This document shows, in pieces, positions 1-8,899 of a stretch of DNA of 64,000 bases. This DNA comes from Brucella daejeonensis. Its GTDB lineage: Bacteria; Pseudomonadota; Alphaproteobacteria; Rhizobiales; Rhizobiaceae. Each line of letters starts with the position of its first letter. Position 1 is the stretch's first letter. The translations under genes and the position numbers were made by a program. The notes beneath the pieces were generated by a model. It was not told the DNA's origin and did no database searches. It worked only from the letters and a program-made list of their open reading frames with translations. The stretch is taken from NCBI RefSeq assembly GCF_014199265.1, contig NZ_JACIJG010000005.1, forward strand, positions 1 through 64,000, written 5' to 3'.

Positions 1-4
1 ATCT

Positions 5-32
5 GATGCTGGCCTCCACTCCAGCCAGCATC
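5..32. terminator. hairpin downstream of the FAD oxidoreductase gene
   Basis: A perfect 9-bp stem (GATGCTGGC / GCCAGCATC) with a 10-nt loop lies about 60 bp past the stop of the minus-strand oxidoreductase gene. No strong T run follows in the minus direction, so it is only a candidate terminator or transcript-end stabiliser. Confidence 0.35.
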
Positions 33-92
33 TTGAATCACAAAACAGGCCTCGACGGAATCCCCTTCGATTCTGTCAAAGGCTGAACCGCT

Positions 93-2654
93 CTAGCTGC
101 GAGGTTTCAGGTTTTCCGGGTCATATAGAGGCTTGTAGCCGATGGAGACCACTTCGACCGGATAGGCGTCGCCGAAATATTCCACCTGAAGTTTGCGCCC
201 TTCCTGGCAGTAGGACCAGGGCAGATAGGCGAGGGCGATGTTCCTGCCAATGGTTGGGCCATAAGCGACTGACGTTATGAACGATCTGCGGCCCAGTTCG
301 TCGATGAGTGTTTCCCCCGTTTCCGGGTCCAGAACCGGCATGATGCCCACGGGATAACGCGCGACGCCCTTGCTGTCGGTGTTGTCCGTCATGACCAGCG
401 TACAGAGCATGGCGGGCTGATGCTCGCGAGCCTTATATTCCTGGTGCTTCGCCTTGCCGCGGAAATCCGCCTCCTTGACCTTGGGGCGGGCAAGATCGGC
501 CTCAAGCAGATTGTATTCCGTCAGCAGATCGGCATTTTGCAGGCGCAGGCTTTTCTCCATGCGACGGGTGTTGGCATAGGTTTCCACGCCAACGGCGATC
601 ACGCCGGTCGAGCGCAGCACGTCCCACACGGCAAGGCCGTCTTCGTAAGCCATGTGCAATTCCCAGCCCTGTTCCCCGACGTAGGAAATACGGAAGGCGG
701 TCACGTCCTTGCCGGCGATCCTGATCGGCTTGATGGCTGCAAAAGGGAAATTCCCGGGATCGAGACCATCCGGGTTCTCAACCACCTTCTTGAGGTTTTC
801 GCGGGCGTTCGGACCCCAGATGCCGATGGTGACATATTTCTCGGTCACATCGGTAATGGTGACATCGAAGCCCTTATCCTCTGCGATGCGGCGCATATAA
901 TGGAAATCGCGCGGACCGGCATCGGCGCCGTTGATCATGCGGATGCGGTCGGCCATGCGGATTGCCGTAAAGTCGGCGCGCACCATGCCCTCGTCATCAA
1001 GGAAATGGGTATAGATGCCCTTGCCTATATTGGCATCGCCGCCGATCTTTGCGGCGCAGAGCCATTCCATCAGTTCGACATGGTCCGGCCCCTCGATATC
1101 GTACATTGCGAAGTGCGATAGATTGATGATGCCGCAGTTTTCAGTGAGTTCCAGATGCTCGGCATTGGAGACACGCCAGAAATGGCGGTTATCCCACTCG
1201 TTTTCGCGCACAGGAACGCGGTCGCCATACTTTTCCAGCAAATGCTCGTTGGCGGCATAACCATGCGCGCGCTCCCATCCGCCCAATTCCATGAAGTAGC
1301 CGCCCAGTTCCACTTCACGTTCGTAGAAGGGAGAACGGCGGATATTGCGTGCCTTGGAAAAGGGTTCACGCGGATGGACTGCCGGATTGTAGACTTTCAT
1401 CGCTGTTTCAGTGCAGCGATCCCAGATGAACTGTTCCGTCATCTGATGCGGATAGAAACGGGAATAGTCGATGGCGTGGTGGTCGATGGAGGTTCGCCCG
1501 TCGGTCATCCAGTCGGCGATCAGCTTGCCCATGCCCGGACCGTCCTTGACCCAGATGGCGACCGCATACCAAAGACCGCGCACCTTCTGGCTTTCGCCCA
1601 TCGAAGGACCGCCGTCGGTGGTGACCTGCAGGAAGCCGTTGAAGGAATGGCCCTCATTGTAACCGAGTTCGCCGAGGATCGGGGTCAGTTCGATGGCGCG
1701 TTCCAGCGGCTCCAGGACCTGCTCCATGTCGAGGTCGCGCTGCGAAGGCGACAGGCGCGCTTCGTGCTTTTCCAGAAGATCACGCGGATGGCAAAGGCGC
1801 GGGTTCTTTTCCTCGTAATAACCCCACTCGATCTGACCACCCTCCGCCGTCTTCGGATCGCCGGTATCGCGCATATAGGCCGAATTGCCCTGATCGCGCA
1901 TCAGCGGCCAGCCGATTTCCTTGCCGGTGCCTTCGAATTCATTATAGGGGCCGAAGAAAGTCAGCGGATGATCGATCGGCATGACCGGCAGGTCTTCGCC
2001 GACCATTTCCGCTATCAGACGCCCCCAAAGCCCGGCGCAGACGATGACATAGTCCGCTTCGATGGTGCCGCGATGTGTGACGACGCCCTTGATACGGCCA
2101 TTCTCGACGACAAGCGACTGTGCCGGTGTGTTTGCGAAGCTCTGTAGCTTGCCAGCGGCCTCTGCCTGGTCGATCAGTTTGCCGGCGACCGTCTGCGAGC
2201 GCGGAATGACCAGACCTGCATCGGGATCCCAAAGGCCGCCCTGAACGAGGCTTTCCTCGATGAGCGGGAATTTTTCCTTGATTTCAGCCGGTTCCATCAG
2301 GCGCGCACGCGTGCCGAACGCCTTGCCCGAAGCGACCTTTCGCTTGATTTCATCCATGCGGGCGTCGTCGTCGACCCGCGCAACCTCAATGCCGCCTACG
2401 CGGGCGTAATGTCCCATCTTTTCATAGAAATCGATGGAATAGAGCGTGGTCCAGCAGGAGAGGAAATCGTGGCTTGTCGCATAGCAGAAATCCGATGCGT
2501 GGGCGGTCGAGCCGATGTCGGTCGGAATGCCGGATTTGTCGATGCCGACAATGTCGTCCCAACCACGCTCGATGAGATGATGCGCGACTGATGCGCCGAC
2601 GATGCCGCCGAGCCCGACAATCACGACTTTCGCCTTTTTAGGAAACTCTGCCAT
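93..2654 (-). CDS. FAD-dependent oxidoreductase with GcvT-type domain (dimethylglycine/sarcosine dehydrogenase family)
   Basis: Predicted cytosolic flavoenzyme of about 853 residues that would oxidatively demethylate an N-methylated amine and pass the one-carbon unit to tetrahydrofolate. The N-terminus carries the dinucleotide-binding motif VVIVGLGGIVGASVAHHL of DAO-type flavoproteins. The second half (from roughly residue 430) resembles the aminomethyltransferase fold of GcvT, including the C-terminal barrel. Domain order and length match dimethylglycine/sarcosine dehydrogenases. The reading frame opens 19 codons further upstream at 2711; I prefer the ATG at 2654 because the flavin motif then begins about ten residues in, as is usual. 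The upstream ATG has an AAGG close by and remains possible. The gene lies directly downstream of a GlxA/GbdR-type regulator on the same strand, which suggests control by a betaine- or carnitine-derived compound. The exact substrate cannot be read from sequence. Confidence 0.85.
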   Translation of the reverse strand: MAEFPKKAKVVIVGLGGIVGASVAHHLIERGWDDIVGIDKSGIPTDIGSTAHASDFCYATSHDFLSCWTTLYSIDFYEKMGHYARVGGIEVARVDDDARMDEIKRKVASGKAFGTRARLMEPAEIKEKFPLIEESLVQGGLWDPDAGLVIPRSQTVAGKLIDQAEAAGKLQSFANTPAQSLVVENGRIKGVVTHRGTIEADYVIVCAGLWGRLIAEMVGEDLPVMPIDHPLTFFGPYNEFEGTGKEIGWPLMRDQGNSAYMRDTGDPKTAEGGQIEWGYYEEKNPRLCHPRDLLEKHEARLSPSQRDLDMEQVLEPLERAIELTPILGELGYNEGHSFNGFLQVTTDGGPSMGESQKVRGLWYAVAIWVKDGPGMGKLIADWMTDGRTSIDHHAIDYSRFYPHQMTEQFIWDRCTETAMKVYNPAVHPREPFSKARNIRRSPFYEREVELGGYFMELGGWERAHGYAANEHLLEKYGDRVPVRENEWDNRHFWRVSNAEHLELTENCGIINLSHFAMYDIEGPDHVELMEWLCAAKIGGDANIGKGIYTHFLDDEGMVRADFTAIRMADRIRMINGADAGPRDFHYMRRIAEDKGFDVTITDVTEKYVTIGIWGPNARENLKKVVENPDGLDPGNFPFAAIKPIRIAGKDVTAFRISYVGEQGWELHMAYEDGLAVWDVLRSTGVIAVGVETYANTRRMEKSLRLQNADLLTEYNLLEADLARPKVKEADFRGKAKHQEYKAREHQPAMLCTLVMTDNTDSKGVARYPVGIMPVLDPETGETLIDELGRRSFITSVAYGPTIGRNIALAYLPWSYCQEGRKLQVEYFGDAYPVEVVSIGYKPLYDPENLKPRS

Positions 2655-2836
2655 TTTATGCGACCCTAGTTGGAATTCAACAAAACCATAGTCGTTGGCT
2701 GGTCGCGACATTTGCCTTTATACGACATATTCGCAGCGTCGGACGACTGCATCGCGGCTGCGGAAAATCATGCGGCCGCCGTGAAATACTATCCTGTCCG
2801 CGACATGCCGCAGCCTCCACAGTTTTCGGGGACGCG

Positions 2837-3835
2837 CTAAGCGGCAATGAGCATTTTGCGCTCCGCACGCTCCTGTTGCGGTGAACGTCCGTAGAGTTCG
2901 CGATAGCATTTGGAAAAATGCGACGCAGATACGAAACCGCAGGCGACGGCGATTTCAACAACGGGCATGGCCGATTGCAAAAGCAGGTGCCGGGCCCGAT
3001 CCAGCCGGATTTCCAGATAATAGCGTGCCGGGGAGCGGCCCATCTCCTGGCGGAACAGGCGTTCCACCTGACGGCGCGAAAGCCCGATCATGTGAGCCAC
3101 ATTTATCAGCGCCTGCGGCTCGGAGAGATTTGCTTCCATCATCTCGATAATAGTCAGCACCTTGGAATTCTGGATGCCCAGCCGTGCGCGCAGCGGAAGG
3201 CGCTGGCGATCCTGCGGGCTGCGGACACGATCCGTCAGCGCCTGCTCACATATCTTGTTGACCAGATTGGCGTCGAAATCGTCGCCGATGAGCTTCAGCA
3301 TCATGTCGAGAGACGCCGTGCCTCCCGCGCAGGTATAGATGTTGCTGTCGAACTCAAATAGATCGGCATAGACTTCAGCTTTTGGAAACGCCTCCGAAAA
3401 GCCCGGCAGGTTCTCCCAGTGGATCGCGCAGCGCTTGCCGGAAAGAAGCCCTGCCGCCGCCAGTATATGCGCGCCGGTGCAAAGTCCGCCGACCGTCACG
3501 CCGCGATTATATTCTTCGCGCAGCCAGGCAAAGACGGACTTGTTTTTGAACTGTTCGACATAGACGCCCGAACAGACGAACACCATCGACGGGCGCTGTT
3601 CACGTTGCAGAAAACGCCGCTCGTCTTCCAGCGACGCATTGACCGCACATTCGACACCGTTCGACGCGGTGACCGGTTTCCCGTCAACCGAGGTCAAACG
3701 CCATCGATAGGCGTCGTAGCCAAGCATTCGATTTGCAATGCGCAGCGGCTCGATTGCCGTGGCAAATGCAATCATCGAAAAGTTTGGAACAAGAAAAAAG
3801 ACAATAGACCGCTTAACCGATGAAGCCTGGATCAT
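2837..3835 (-). CDS. GlxA-family transcriptional regulator (DJ-1/PfpI domain + AraC HTH)
   Basis: A 332-residue regulator. Residues about 10-190 form a class I glutamine amidotransferase-like (DJ-1/PfpI) domain with the elbow GGLCTGAHILAAAG; residues about 215-325 form an AraC-type double helix-turn-helix (HMIGLSRRQVERLFRQ and VACGFVSASHFSKCYRE). This architecture is that of GlxA/GbdR/CdhR regulators, which often sense choline, glycine betaine or carnitine breakdown products. It sits 180 bp upstream of, and on the same strand as, the FAD/GcvT demethylase-like gene, its probable target. The 3' end overlaps sequence resembling the palindromic intergenic repeats seen elsewhere in the window (2819-2840). 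The ligand is not deducible. Confidence 0.88.
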   Translation of the reverse strand: MIQASSVKRSIVFFLVPNFSMIAFATAIEPLRIANRMLGYDAYRWRLTSVDGKPVTASNGVECAVNASLEDERRFLQREQRPSMVFVCSGVYVEQFKNKSVFAWLREEYNRGVTVGGLCTGAHILAAAGLLSGKRCAIHWENLPGFSEAFPKAEVYADLFEFDSNIYTCAGGTASLDMMLKLIGDDFDANLVNKICEQALTDRVRSPQDRQRLPLRARLGIQNSKVLTIIEMMEANLSEPQALINVAHMIGLSRRQVERLFRQEMGRSPARYYLEIRLDRARHLLLQSAMPVVEIAVACGFVSASHFSKCYRELYGRSPQQERAERKMLIAA

Positions 3836-4098
3836 AGCCCGATCGTTCCCATTCTCGAAAGCTCAGACTGCGGTTCCCGACGCAGCAGAAGCCTTGTGTC
3901 TCCGTCACGACTCCGGGTCATTTTCGAACCCGGTTTGACCGGTCGTTTTCAGACCGGCTACCCGGCTGCACCAGCCCGGATTATCCGGGGGAGGGCGATG
4001 GCGCAAACGAGATAGTGTTCTATTGAGACACAGAACAGGCAGGTTGCAAAGTGCGGCTAAATGCCTGCCGCGAAAACGTATTTAGATGTCGTGAAATT

Positions 4099-4123
4099 GA
4101 GGGCGAACCACATGATCGCCCTC
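4099..4123. terminator. hairpin after the DUF1127 gene
   Basis: Stem GAGGGCGA / TCGCCCTC, perfect over 8 bp with a 9-nt loop, about 10 bp downstream of the minus-strand DUF1127 stop. Only a weak T-rich tail follows on that strand. The rest of 3836-4132 shows no gene; it has GC-rich imperfect dyads (around 3920-3990) but nothing I can name. Confidence 0.45.
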
Positions 4124-4132
4124 GGTTTCGCT

Positions 4133-4414
4133 TCAGTTTTTTCGTGTGGGCCCGGATGTGGGGCGGGCCAGGCGATCATCGATATTCGGCCAGCCAATAT
4201 CGTGCAGGATGTGTTCCGGGAGTGCTTCCAGAACCCGGCGGCTGCGCTTGATGCGCCGTTCATGCGACCAGAGTTCCGCCTGATTTCGTATCCTGGTCCA
4301 GATGTCCAGAAACCATGACGGAGCCGATGCGTCGGGCAAAGCGGAAGCGTTGCGGGCTATTCCTGTTCGGCCAATGGAAGCGGATTGAGTGAGTGTGTGG
4401 CATTGAACGGTCAT
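4133..4414 (-). CDS. DUF1127 small protein
   Basis: A 93-residue protein whose C-terminal half contains the hallmark of DUF1127 (YjiS-like) proteins: SRRVLEALPEHILHDIGW, a short arginine-rich helix pair ending in a conserved D-I-G-W/L. Family members in Rhizobiales are short, abundant and implicated in RNA binding and phosphate or carbon control, but the role of this copy is unknown. The start is well supported by a GAGGAG Shine-Dalgarno (GGAG about 8 nt before the ATG). It is divergent from the LysR gene at 4572 across about 160 bp, so the two may share a control region. The N-terminal 35 residues are not conserved in any way I recognise. Confidence 0.75.
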   Translation of the reverse strand: MTVQCHTLTQSASIGRTGIARNASALPDASAPSWFLDIWTRIRNQAELWSHERRIKRSRRVLEALPEHILHDIGWPNIDDRLARPTSGPTRKN

Positions 4415-4571
4415 TTTCTTACTCCTCGTTCGGAAAGTTCAGGTGATACGTTCGCTGCAGCTCTGTTTGTCGTGTTTCCAATGTGTGCCCTACTTGACGT
4501 TCAATCAAACGAAATATAGAAAGGTTTAAGATCAGAAAATTTGAACAATGCGCAGCGAAACGGAGTCCGTC

Positions 4572-5492
4572 ATGACAGCGCCGGTTCAACACCCTCTTCC
4601 AATGCTCGATATTGATGTGCTGCGCACATTCGTGGCGATCGCCGATGCGGGAAGTTTTTCTTCGGCAGCGAATGCGGTGTTTCGGACGCCTTCTGCCGTA
4701 TCCATGCAGATCAAGAAACTGGAGGACCAGTTGGGCGTCGCCGTTTTTGACCGCGATGCGCGTTCGGTCACGCTTACCAGCGACGGTGAAGTTCTTCTGG
4801 GATATGCCCGTCGCCTTCTGGCTCTCAACCGCGAAGCTGTGTCGAAATTCGTTGCGCCGACGGTTGCCGGCGTCGTTCGGCTCGGCTCGCCGGACGATAT
4901 CGGCGAATGTGTTCTGCCGCTCGTCCTCAAACGTTTTGCCGAGACGCATCCGGGTGTGACGGTTGACGTGGTTATCGATCAGAGCGCCAATCTACGCAGG
5001 CGGCTCGATGAACGTCGGCTCGATGTGACGCTGGTCAACATCTCACATACCGTGCCGACGAGGGACGATGTGGAAATTCTCCTGGATGAGGAACTGGTCT
5101 GGGCAGGGGCGAAATGCGGCACGGCCTATCGCCGTGATCCGCTGCCGCTTTCCATATGGGAAGAAGGCTGCGCATGGCGCGGAAATGCGCTGCAAGCGCT
5201 TGAAAGCAGCGGTCGCCCCTATCGCATCGCCTATATGAGTTCGCACTCGACGGGACAGCGGGCGGCTATCATGGCCGACCTTGCAATTGCACCCTTCGGC
5301 AAGACCTTGCTGAACGATGGAATTGTCGCTCTTGGGCCGGAACATGGCTTGCCGTCGCTGGGCCGTTATCAGCTTGGCATGGTGGTCAAGCCGGAAGCCG
5401 GACCGCATATACAGGTCGTGGCCGATCATTTGCGGAATGTTTTCGAAGCCTATCGCCGGAGCGGTCGTTTCGAAACATTCCGCTCATGCTGA
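4572..5492 (+). CDS. LysR-family transcriptional regulator
   Basis: A 306-residue LysR-type regulator. The N-terminal winged helix-turn-helix is clear (LDIDVLRTFVAIADAGSFSS then AVSMQIKKLEDQLGVAVFDR), followed by a periplasmic-binding-like effector domain to the C-terminus. An upstream in-frame ATG at 4548 lacks a ribosome site; the ATG at 4572 has GGAG six bases upstream and is preferred. It is transcribed away from the DUF1127 gene. No adjacent metabolic operon points to a ligand, so its regulon is unknown. Confidence 0.85.
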   Translation: MTAPVQHPLPMLDIDVLRTFVAIADAGSFSSAANAVFRTPSAVSMQIKKLEDQLGVAVFDRDARSVTLTSDGEVLLGYARRLLALNREAVSKFVAPTVAGVVRLGSPDDIGECVLPLVLKRFAETHPGVTVDVVIDQSANLRRRLDERRLDVTLVNISHTVPTRDDVEILLDEELVWAGAKCGTAYRRDPLPLSIWEEGCAWRGNALQALESSGRPYRIAYMSSHSTGQRAAIMADLAIAPFGKTLLNDGIVALGPEHGLPSLGRYQLGMVVKPEAGPHIQVVADHLRNVFEAYRRSGRFETFRSC

Positions 5493-5522
5493 TTGGGATT
5501 CCCGTTTCCCGAAATGTGTATC

Positions 5523-5567
5523 AGAGCGCGTCCCAAAAAGTATGAAGCGGTTTTCGGGACGCGCTCT
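5523..5567. repeat. palindromic intergenic repeat, copy 1
   Basis: Perfect 12-bp inverted arms AGAGCGCGTCCC / GGGACGCGCTCT around a 21-nt loop containing the GCGGTTTTC motif. Related sequence occurs at 7510-7571, 29453-29490 and 62850-62895. It is reminiscent of the short palindromic Bru-RS-type repeats of Brucella; membership of that exact family was not verified. Confidence 0.7.
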
Positions 5568-5760
5568 AATACATTCTCTTGCCAGCAAAAATTGCTGCGC
5601 TAAATTGCCTTTGTGACAGCCGCGTGAATCGGCTTCACCGCCGGTCATGTCGGTCAGGATTTCAGGCGTGGCGCGAGGTATGGCTGGTTTGAATGGCCCG
5701 GTAATTTACGCAGTTCCCTTCCTTTTGGGCAAGGGCGCTCATCCCGTTGGAGAGACTGTT

Positions 5761-5895
5761 ATGAAGCTGACCAGACTTGTCCCACTTGCTATCGTTCTGT
5801 GCGCTTTCACGCTTGCATCCTGTGCGAACACCGTTCGCGGTGTCGGGCGTGACGTGAAAAGCACCGCACACGCCATTCAGGATACGGTGGAATAA
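5761..5895 (+). CDS. entericidin A/B-family small lipoprotein
   Basis: A 44-residue protein: lysine-containing N-terminus, hydrophobic helix and lipobox ending in LASC at Cys-20, followed by NTVRGVGRDVKSTAHAIQD, the typical short amphipathic tail of entericidins. It should be exported and lipidated in the envelope; entericidins are linked to stress-related membrane effects. GGAGAG lies 7-8 nt before the ATG. The frame is open further upstream to 5647, but the signal peptide and ribosome site fix the start at 5761. A strong hairpin follows immediately. Confidence 0.82.
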   Translation: MKLTRLVPLAIVLCAFTLASCANTVRGVGRDVKSTAHAIQDTVE

Positions 5896-5905
5896 GCAAA
5901 GGTTT

Positions 5906-5929
5906 GGCCCGGGCTTGCCCGGGCCTTTT
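5906..5929. terminator. intrinsic terminator between entericidin and GT39 genes
   Basis: GC-rich stem GGCCCGGGC / GCCCGGGCC with a very short loop followed by TTTT on the plus strand. It ends the entericidin transcript and abuts the stop codon of the convergent glycosyltransferase gene. Confidence 0.8.
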
Positions 5930-7419
5930 CATCGAAGCAGAAAATAGCTTACGGTGACGTGCCTGTCTGGGCGCGTTTTGTATTGGACATTGGTTGTCGT
6001 TATACCGTTTTCAGGCAGCTTGATATTCGCATCCTGCAGCAATGTGGCGATACGGTCGTTGGGGGCGGCGTCGCCGAACCACATGACAAGCAGGGGCGGT
6101 ATCAGATGGCCTCTGGAATCCGGGGTTTCGGGATGTATCACCTGCAAGCCCGGATCGAATAATCTTAGATTGCCCGGTATCTGGGCATTGTCGGCCAGGA
6201 TGGTCCTGAACGGTCCCTTCGCCTGAACTTCCTCGTAAAAATGTCGGTAATCAAGCTGCCCGTAAGGCGGATTGCTTGAGCCGTAAGTCAGATAATAGCC
6301 CAGAACAGGCGGAACGATGAGGGCAACCGCCGCGCTCACGGCGGCGAGGTCGATCATGGGCCGGTCGCCGGTCCGGTAGCGCGCCATCAGGCTGGCCATG
6401 AGCGCAGGCGTAAGAAACAGGACAGGCTGCAGCCAGCGATCCTTTACATTGTTTGCGCCGGTGGCAACGACGCCCGCGAGAACGATAACGATCCCCACCG
6501 CAATGAGACGCCGCAGAAATTGCTCGCCAGCGGTCAGAGGGATTGACGGAGCGGTCTTTTTTCTCCAGTGAATGAGCGCGATGACGCCTGCCACGGCAAG
6601 AGCGAGAATTGAGAACAGGAACGCGGCTTCGACCAGGCTCTCGACCCCGAGTAGCCTGTCGGAGAAAACATTTCCCGAAGCGCCGATTTCGAACTTGCTG
6701 GCGCGGGCGATGACACTCGATTTATGTGCCAGCATCCAGAACGCGGTCGGCCCGAAACAGACGGCGAAAGCGAGAACGGTGACGAGGCTCAGTTTCGAGA
6801 GCAGCACTTTCCGGTATTCCGCAACCAGCAGTCCCGTGACGATCAGCATGGCAAGAAAAAACGAGGCGTTGAACTTGCCGAGGATGGCGGCGGCCATGGC
6901 AATGCCGAGTGCGGCCGCAGAACCGGCATGGCGGGCGCGCATGTGCCACGCAAAAGCCAGAAAGGCCCACCCGCAACCTGCGGTGCCCGCTACCGAATGG
7001 GTGAGGGCGCGCTGCGATTCCCAACCGATCTGCGGGATGAGAAACAGGCCCAACATGCTGGCTGACGCCACGAGGCGCGAGAAACCCAACAGCCTCATGC
7101 CGCCATAAACGCTCAGAAACAGGCTGGCCAGAATGCTGAATTTTACAATCTGGAGCGTAAGCATGGATGTGCCGAGCACCGAAGCCGCCAGATTGGTGAT
7201 CCAGGTGTAGAGCGGCGGTTGCGATCCGCCGTAACCCCATTCGAGATAGCCTATATTGGCGAGTTGCTCAGCGTCGTCCAGGCCCGCTCCATTGGAGACG
7301 GCAGTAACGAGAATTGTCTGGAAGACGAAATAACACAGCACGAAGATGACAGCCCAAGGCAATCCAAGGAATCTTCTATCGGCTGGGGAGGCCGTGGTAG
7401 CTGGTCGGTGTGCGGTCAA
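5929..7419 (-). CDS. GT39/ArnT-like membrane glycosyltransferase
   Basis: A polytopic inner-membrane protein of about 496 residues with roughly ten to twelve hydrophobic segments. The first external loop has GAGLDDAEQLANIGYLEWGY and the following SQPPLYTW, the acidic-pair and P-P motifs of dolichyl-/undecaprenyl-phosphate sugar transferases (PMT_2/GT39; ArnT family). It would move a sugar from a lipid carrier to an envelope acceptor. The acceptor is unknown and no polysaccharide cluster flanks it. The frame is open to a TTG at 7482, but that codon lies inside a palindromic repeat; I favour the TTG at 7419, preceded by AGGG. The start is therefore uncertain. It is a monocistronic minus-strand gene converging on the entericidin gene. 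Confidence 0.8.
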   Translation of the reverse strand: MTAHRPATTASPADRRFLGLPWAVIFVLCYFVFQTILVTAVSNGAGLDDAEQLANIGYLEWGYGGSQPPLYTWITNLAASVLGTSMLTLQIVKFSILASLFLSVYGGMRLLGFSRLVASASMLGLFLIPQIGWESQRALTHSVAGTAGCGWAFLAFAWHMRARHAGSAAALGIAMAAAILGKFNASFFLAMLIVTGLLVAEYRKVLLSKLSLVTVLAFAVCFGPTAFWMLAHKSSVIARASKFEIGASGNVFSDRLLGVESLVEAAFLFSILALAVAGVIALIHWRKKTAPSIPLTAGEQFLRRLIAVGIVIVLAGVVATGANNVKDRWLQPVLFLTPALMASLMARYRTGDRPMIDLAAVSAAVALIVPPVLGYYLTYGSSNPPYGQLDYRHFYEEVQAKGPFRTILADNAQIPGNLRLFDPGLQVIHPETPDSRGHLIPPLLVMWFGDAAPNDRIATLLQDANIKLPENGITTTNVQYKTRPDRHVTVSYFLLR

Positions 7420-7453
7420 AAGCGATGCCCTGAATGATGAATTTCGCCGATTT

Positions 7454-7571
7454 AAGCTTCTTTTAAAGCGTGTTGCGTTCAATCGTATTCAGGCAACACG
7501 CTTTAAGCTTTTATTTTTACGCATGTTTTTATCCCAAAACCGGTTCCCACTTTTGGGAGACATGCTCTAGG
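7454..7571. repeat. palindromic intergenic repeat, copy 2 (composite)
   Basis: Two modules. The first is an inverted repeat with arms AAGCTT..AAAGCGTGTTGC (7454-7476) and GCAACACGCTTTAAGCTT (7493-7510). The second (about 7510-7571) contains CCCAAAACCGGTTCCCACTTTTGGGA, of which the CCCAAAA / TTTTGGG arms are complementary; it resembles the repeats at 5523 and 62850. The palindrome reaches into the open frame of the glycosyltransferase, which is why a downstream start was chosen. Confidence 0.65.
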
Positions 7572-7841
7572 CGCTGTGCATTTCACAGGATTGTGTCCAG
7601 ATTTCAATCCGGTCACTGAGAAGTCTTGTAACAATAGCTTGCGATTTTGCAACGTGGCAGGCGCAAGAGCAATGCGCAACCGTCAGGGGCGGTAGGTCGT
7701 TCCGACGTTTTGAAAACCTGCCGGTATTGAAGAGGCTGAAAGTCGGGCCTGAACGGCAAAAACCGCGCTGCCGAACGGTGCACGGTTTTGCCAGTTACGC
7801 ATGGCATCGCCGCCGAACGTTACACTGGCGGGATATACTAA

Positions 7842-7900
7842 GCTCCGGTACGCAGTACCAGATCCGGAGCATCGAGCGGGGTGACCCCCTCTCGTGCTCC
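7842..7900. other. two mutually exclusive hairpins in a 400-bp gene-free stretch
   Basis: The stretch 7572-7979 has no credible gene. Within it, stem A pairs GCTCCGG (7842-7848) with CCGGAGC (7864-7870). Stem B pairs GGAGCA (7866-7871) with TGCTCC (7895-7900), continued by CGAG/CTCG and GGGGT/ACCCC. The two stems share GGAGC, so they cannot form together. A run of eight T lies at about 7961-7968 on the plus strand. On the minus strand the structure falls about 80 bp after the mmsB stop, in its probable 3' untranslated region. Function unknown. Confidence 0.4.
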
Positions 7901-7979
7901 TTTCTAGCCCAACATCGTTACCGTACGGTTATCAGAGACTTAAGCAAATCTAAACAATGCAATTTTTTTTAGCTTACTC

Positions 7980-8870
7980 TCATGTGGCATTCGACCGGGA
8001 GCGCAGATAATTGACGATACCCGAAAAATCGTCGCCGCCATGTCCTTCATCGTTGAAGAGGCCGTAAAGCTCTTCGGCATGGGCGCCGAGCGGCGTTTCA
8101 GCACCGGCGCTTTTGGCGGCTTCCTGCGAAAGCTTGAGATCCTTGAGCATCAGGGCCGCAGCGAAGCCGGGTTTGTAATCGCGATTGGCGGGCGATGTCG
8201 GAACCGGGCCGGGAACAGGGCAGTAGGTCGTCAGCGACCAGCATTGTCCCGAGGAGGTGGAAGCGACGTCGAACAGCGCCTGATGAGACAGTCCGAGCTT
8301 TTCTGCCAGCACGAAAGCTTCACTTACGCCGATCATCGAAATGCCGAGGATCATGTTGTTGCAGATTTTTGCGGCCTGTCCCGCACCGTCGCCGCCGCAA
8401 TGGACGATTTTGCCTGCCATGGGCTGGAGAACGGGTTCGCCGCGACCGAATGCATCGTCGCTGCCGCCTGCCATGAAGGTCAATGTGCCGGCGGCGGCAC
8501 CGCCGGTGCCGCCGGAAACCGGCGCATCAATGGAAAGGTGGCCGTGGCTTGCCGCCAGTTCATGCGCCTTGCGCGCGGAATCCACGTCGATCGTCGAGCA
8601 ATCGATGAATAGCGAATCTTTGCGGGCCTTGGGCGCAATGTCTTCATAGACGGAAAGAACATGTTTGCCCGCCGGCAGCATGGTGATGACGACATCGGCA
8701 TCCGCAGCGGCATCGGCCGCGCTTGCGGCGATGGCGAGGCCATTTGCCTTCGCCTCTTCCAGATGCTGCGGCAGCAGATCGAAGCCCCGGACGGTATGAC
8801 CTGCTTTAACGAGATTGGCAGCCATCGGCCCGCCCATGTTGCCCAGGCCGATAAATGCTATTGTGGCCAT
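7980..8870 (-). CDS. mmsB: 3-hydroxyisobutyrate dehydrogenase
   Basis: A 296-residue NAD-dependent beta-hydroxyacid dehydrogenase that oxidises 3-hydroxyisobutyrate to methylmalonate semialdehyde in valine breakdown. The N-terminal Rossmann motif is FIGLGNMGGPMAANLVKAGH; the substrate motif DAPVSGGTGGAAAGTL and the catalytic-lysine region GAGQAAKICNNM are in the expected order, and the length is normal for the family. GGGAGGA precedes the ATG. It follows the acyl-CoA dehydrogenase gene after 29 bp on the same strand, forming a two-gene valine-catabolic operon. Tartronate semialdehyde reductase is a relative, but the neighbour favours MmsB. Confidence 0.92.
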   Translation of the reverse strand: MATIAFIGLGNMGGPMAANLVKAGHTVRGFDLLPQHLEEAKANGLAIAASAADAAADADVVITMLPAGKHVLSVYEDIAPKARKDSLFIDCSTIDVDSARKAHELAASHGHLSIDAPVSGGTGGAAAGTLTFMAGGSDDAFGRGEPVLQPMAGKIVHCGGDGAGQAAKICNNMILGISMIGVSEAFVLAEKLGLSHQALFDVASTSSGQCWSLTTYCPVPGPVPTSPANRDYKPGFAAALMLKDLKLSQEAAKSAGAETPLGAHAEELYGLFNDEGHGGDDFSGIVNYLRSRSNAT

Positions 8871-8899
8871 GATCTATTCCTCCCTTAACTCAACGTCGT

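Noticed and set aside
1155-2147. 330-codon open frame on the plus strand opposite the FAD oxidoreductase gene
   Set aside because: It is the complement of a strongly conserved coding frame, has no domain and no ribosome site; a shadow of high-GC coding sequence.
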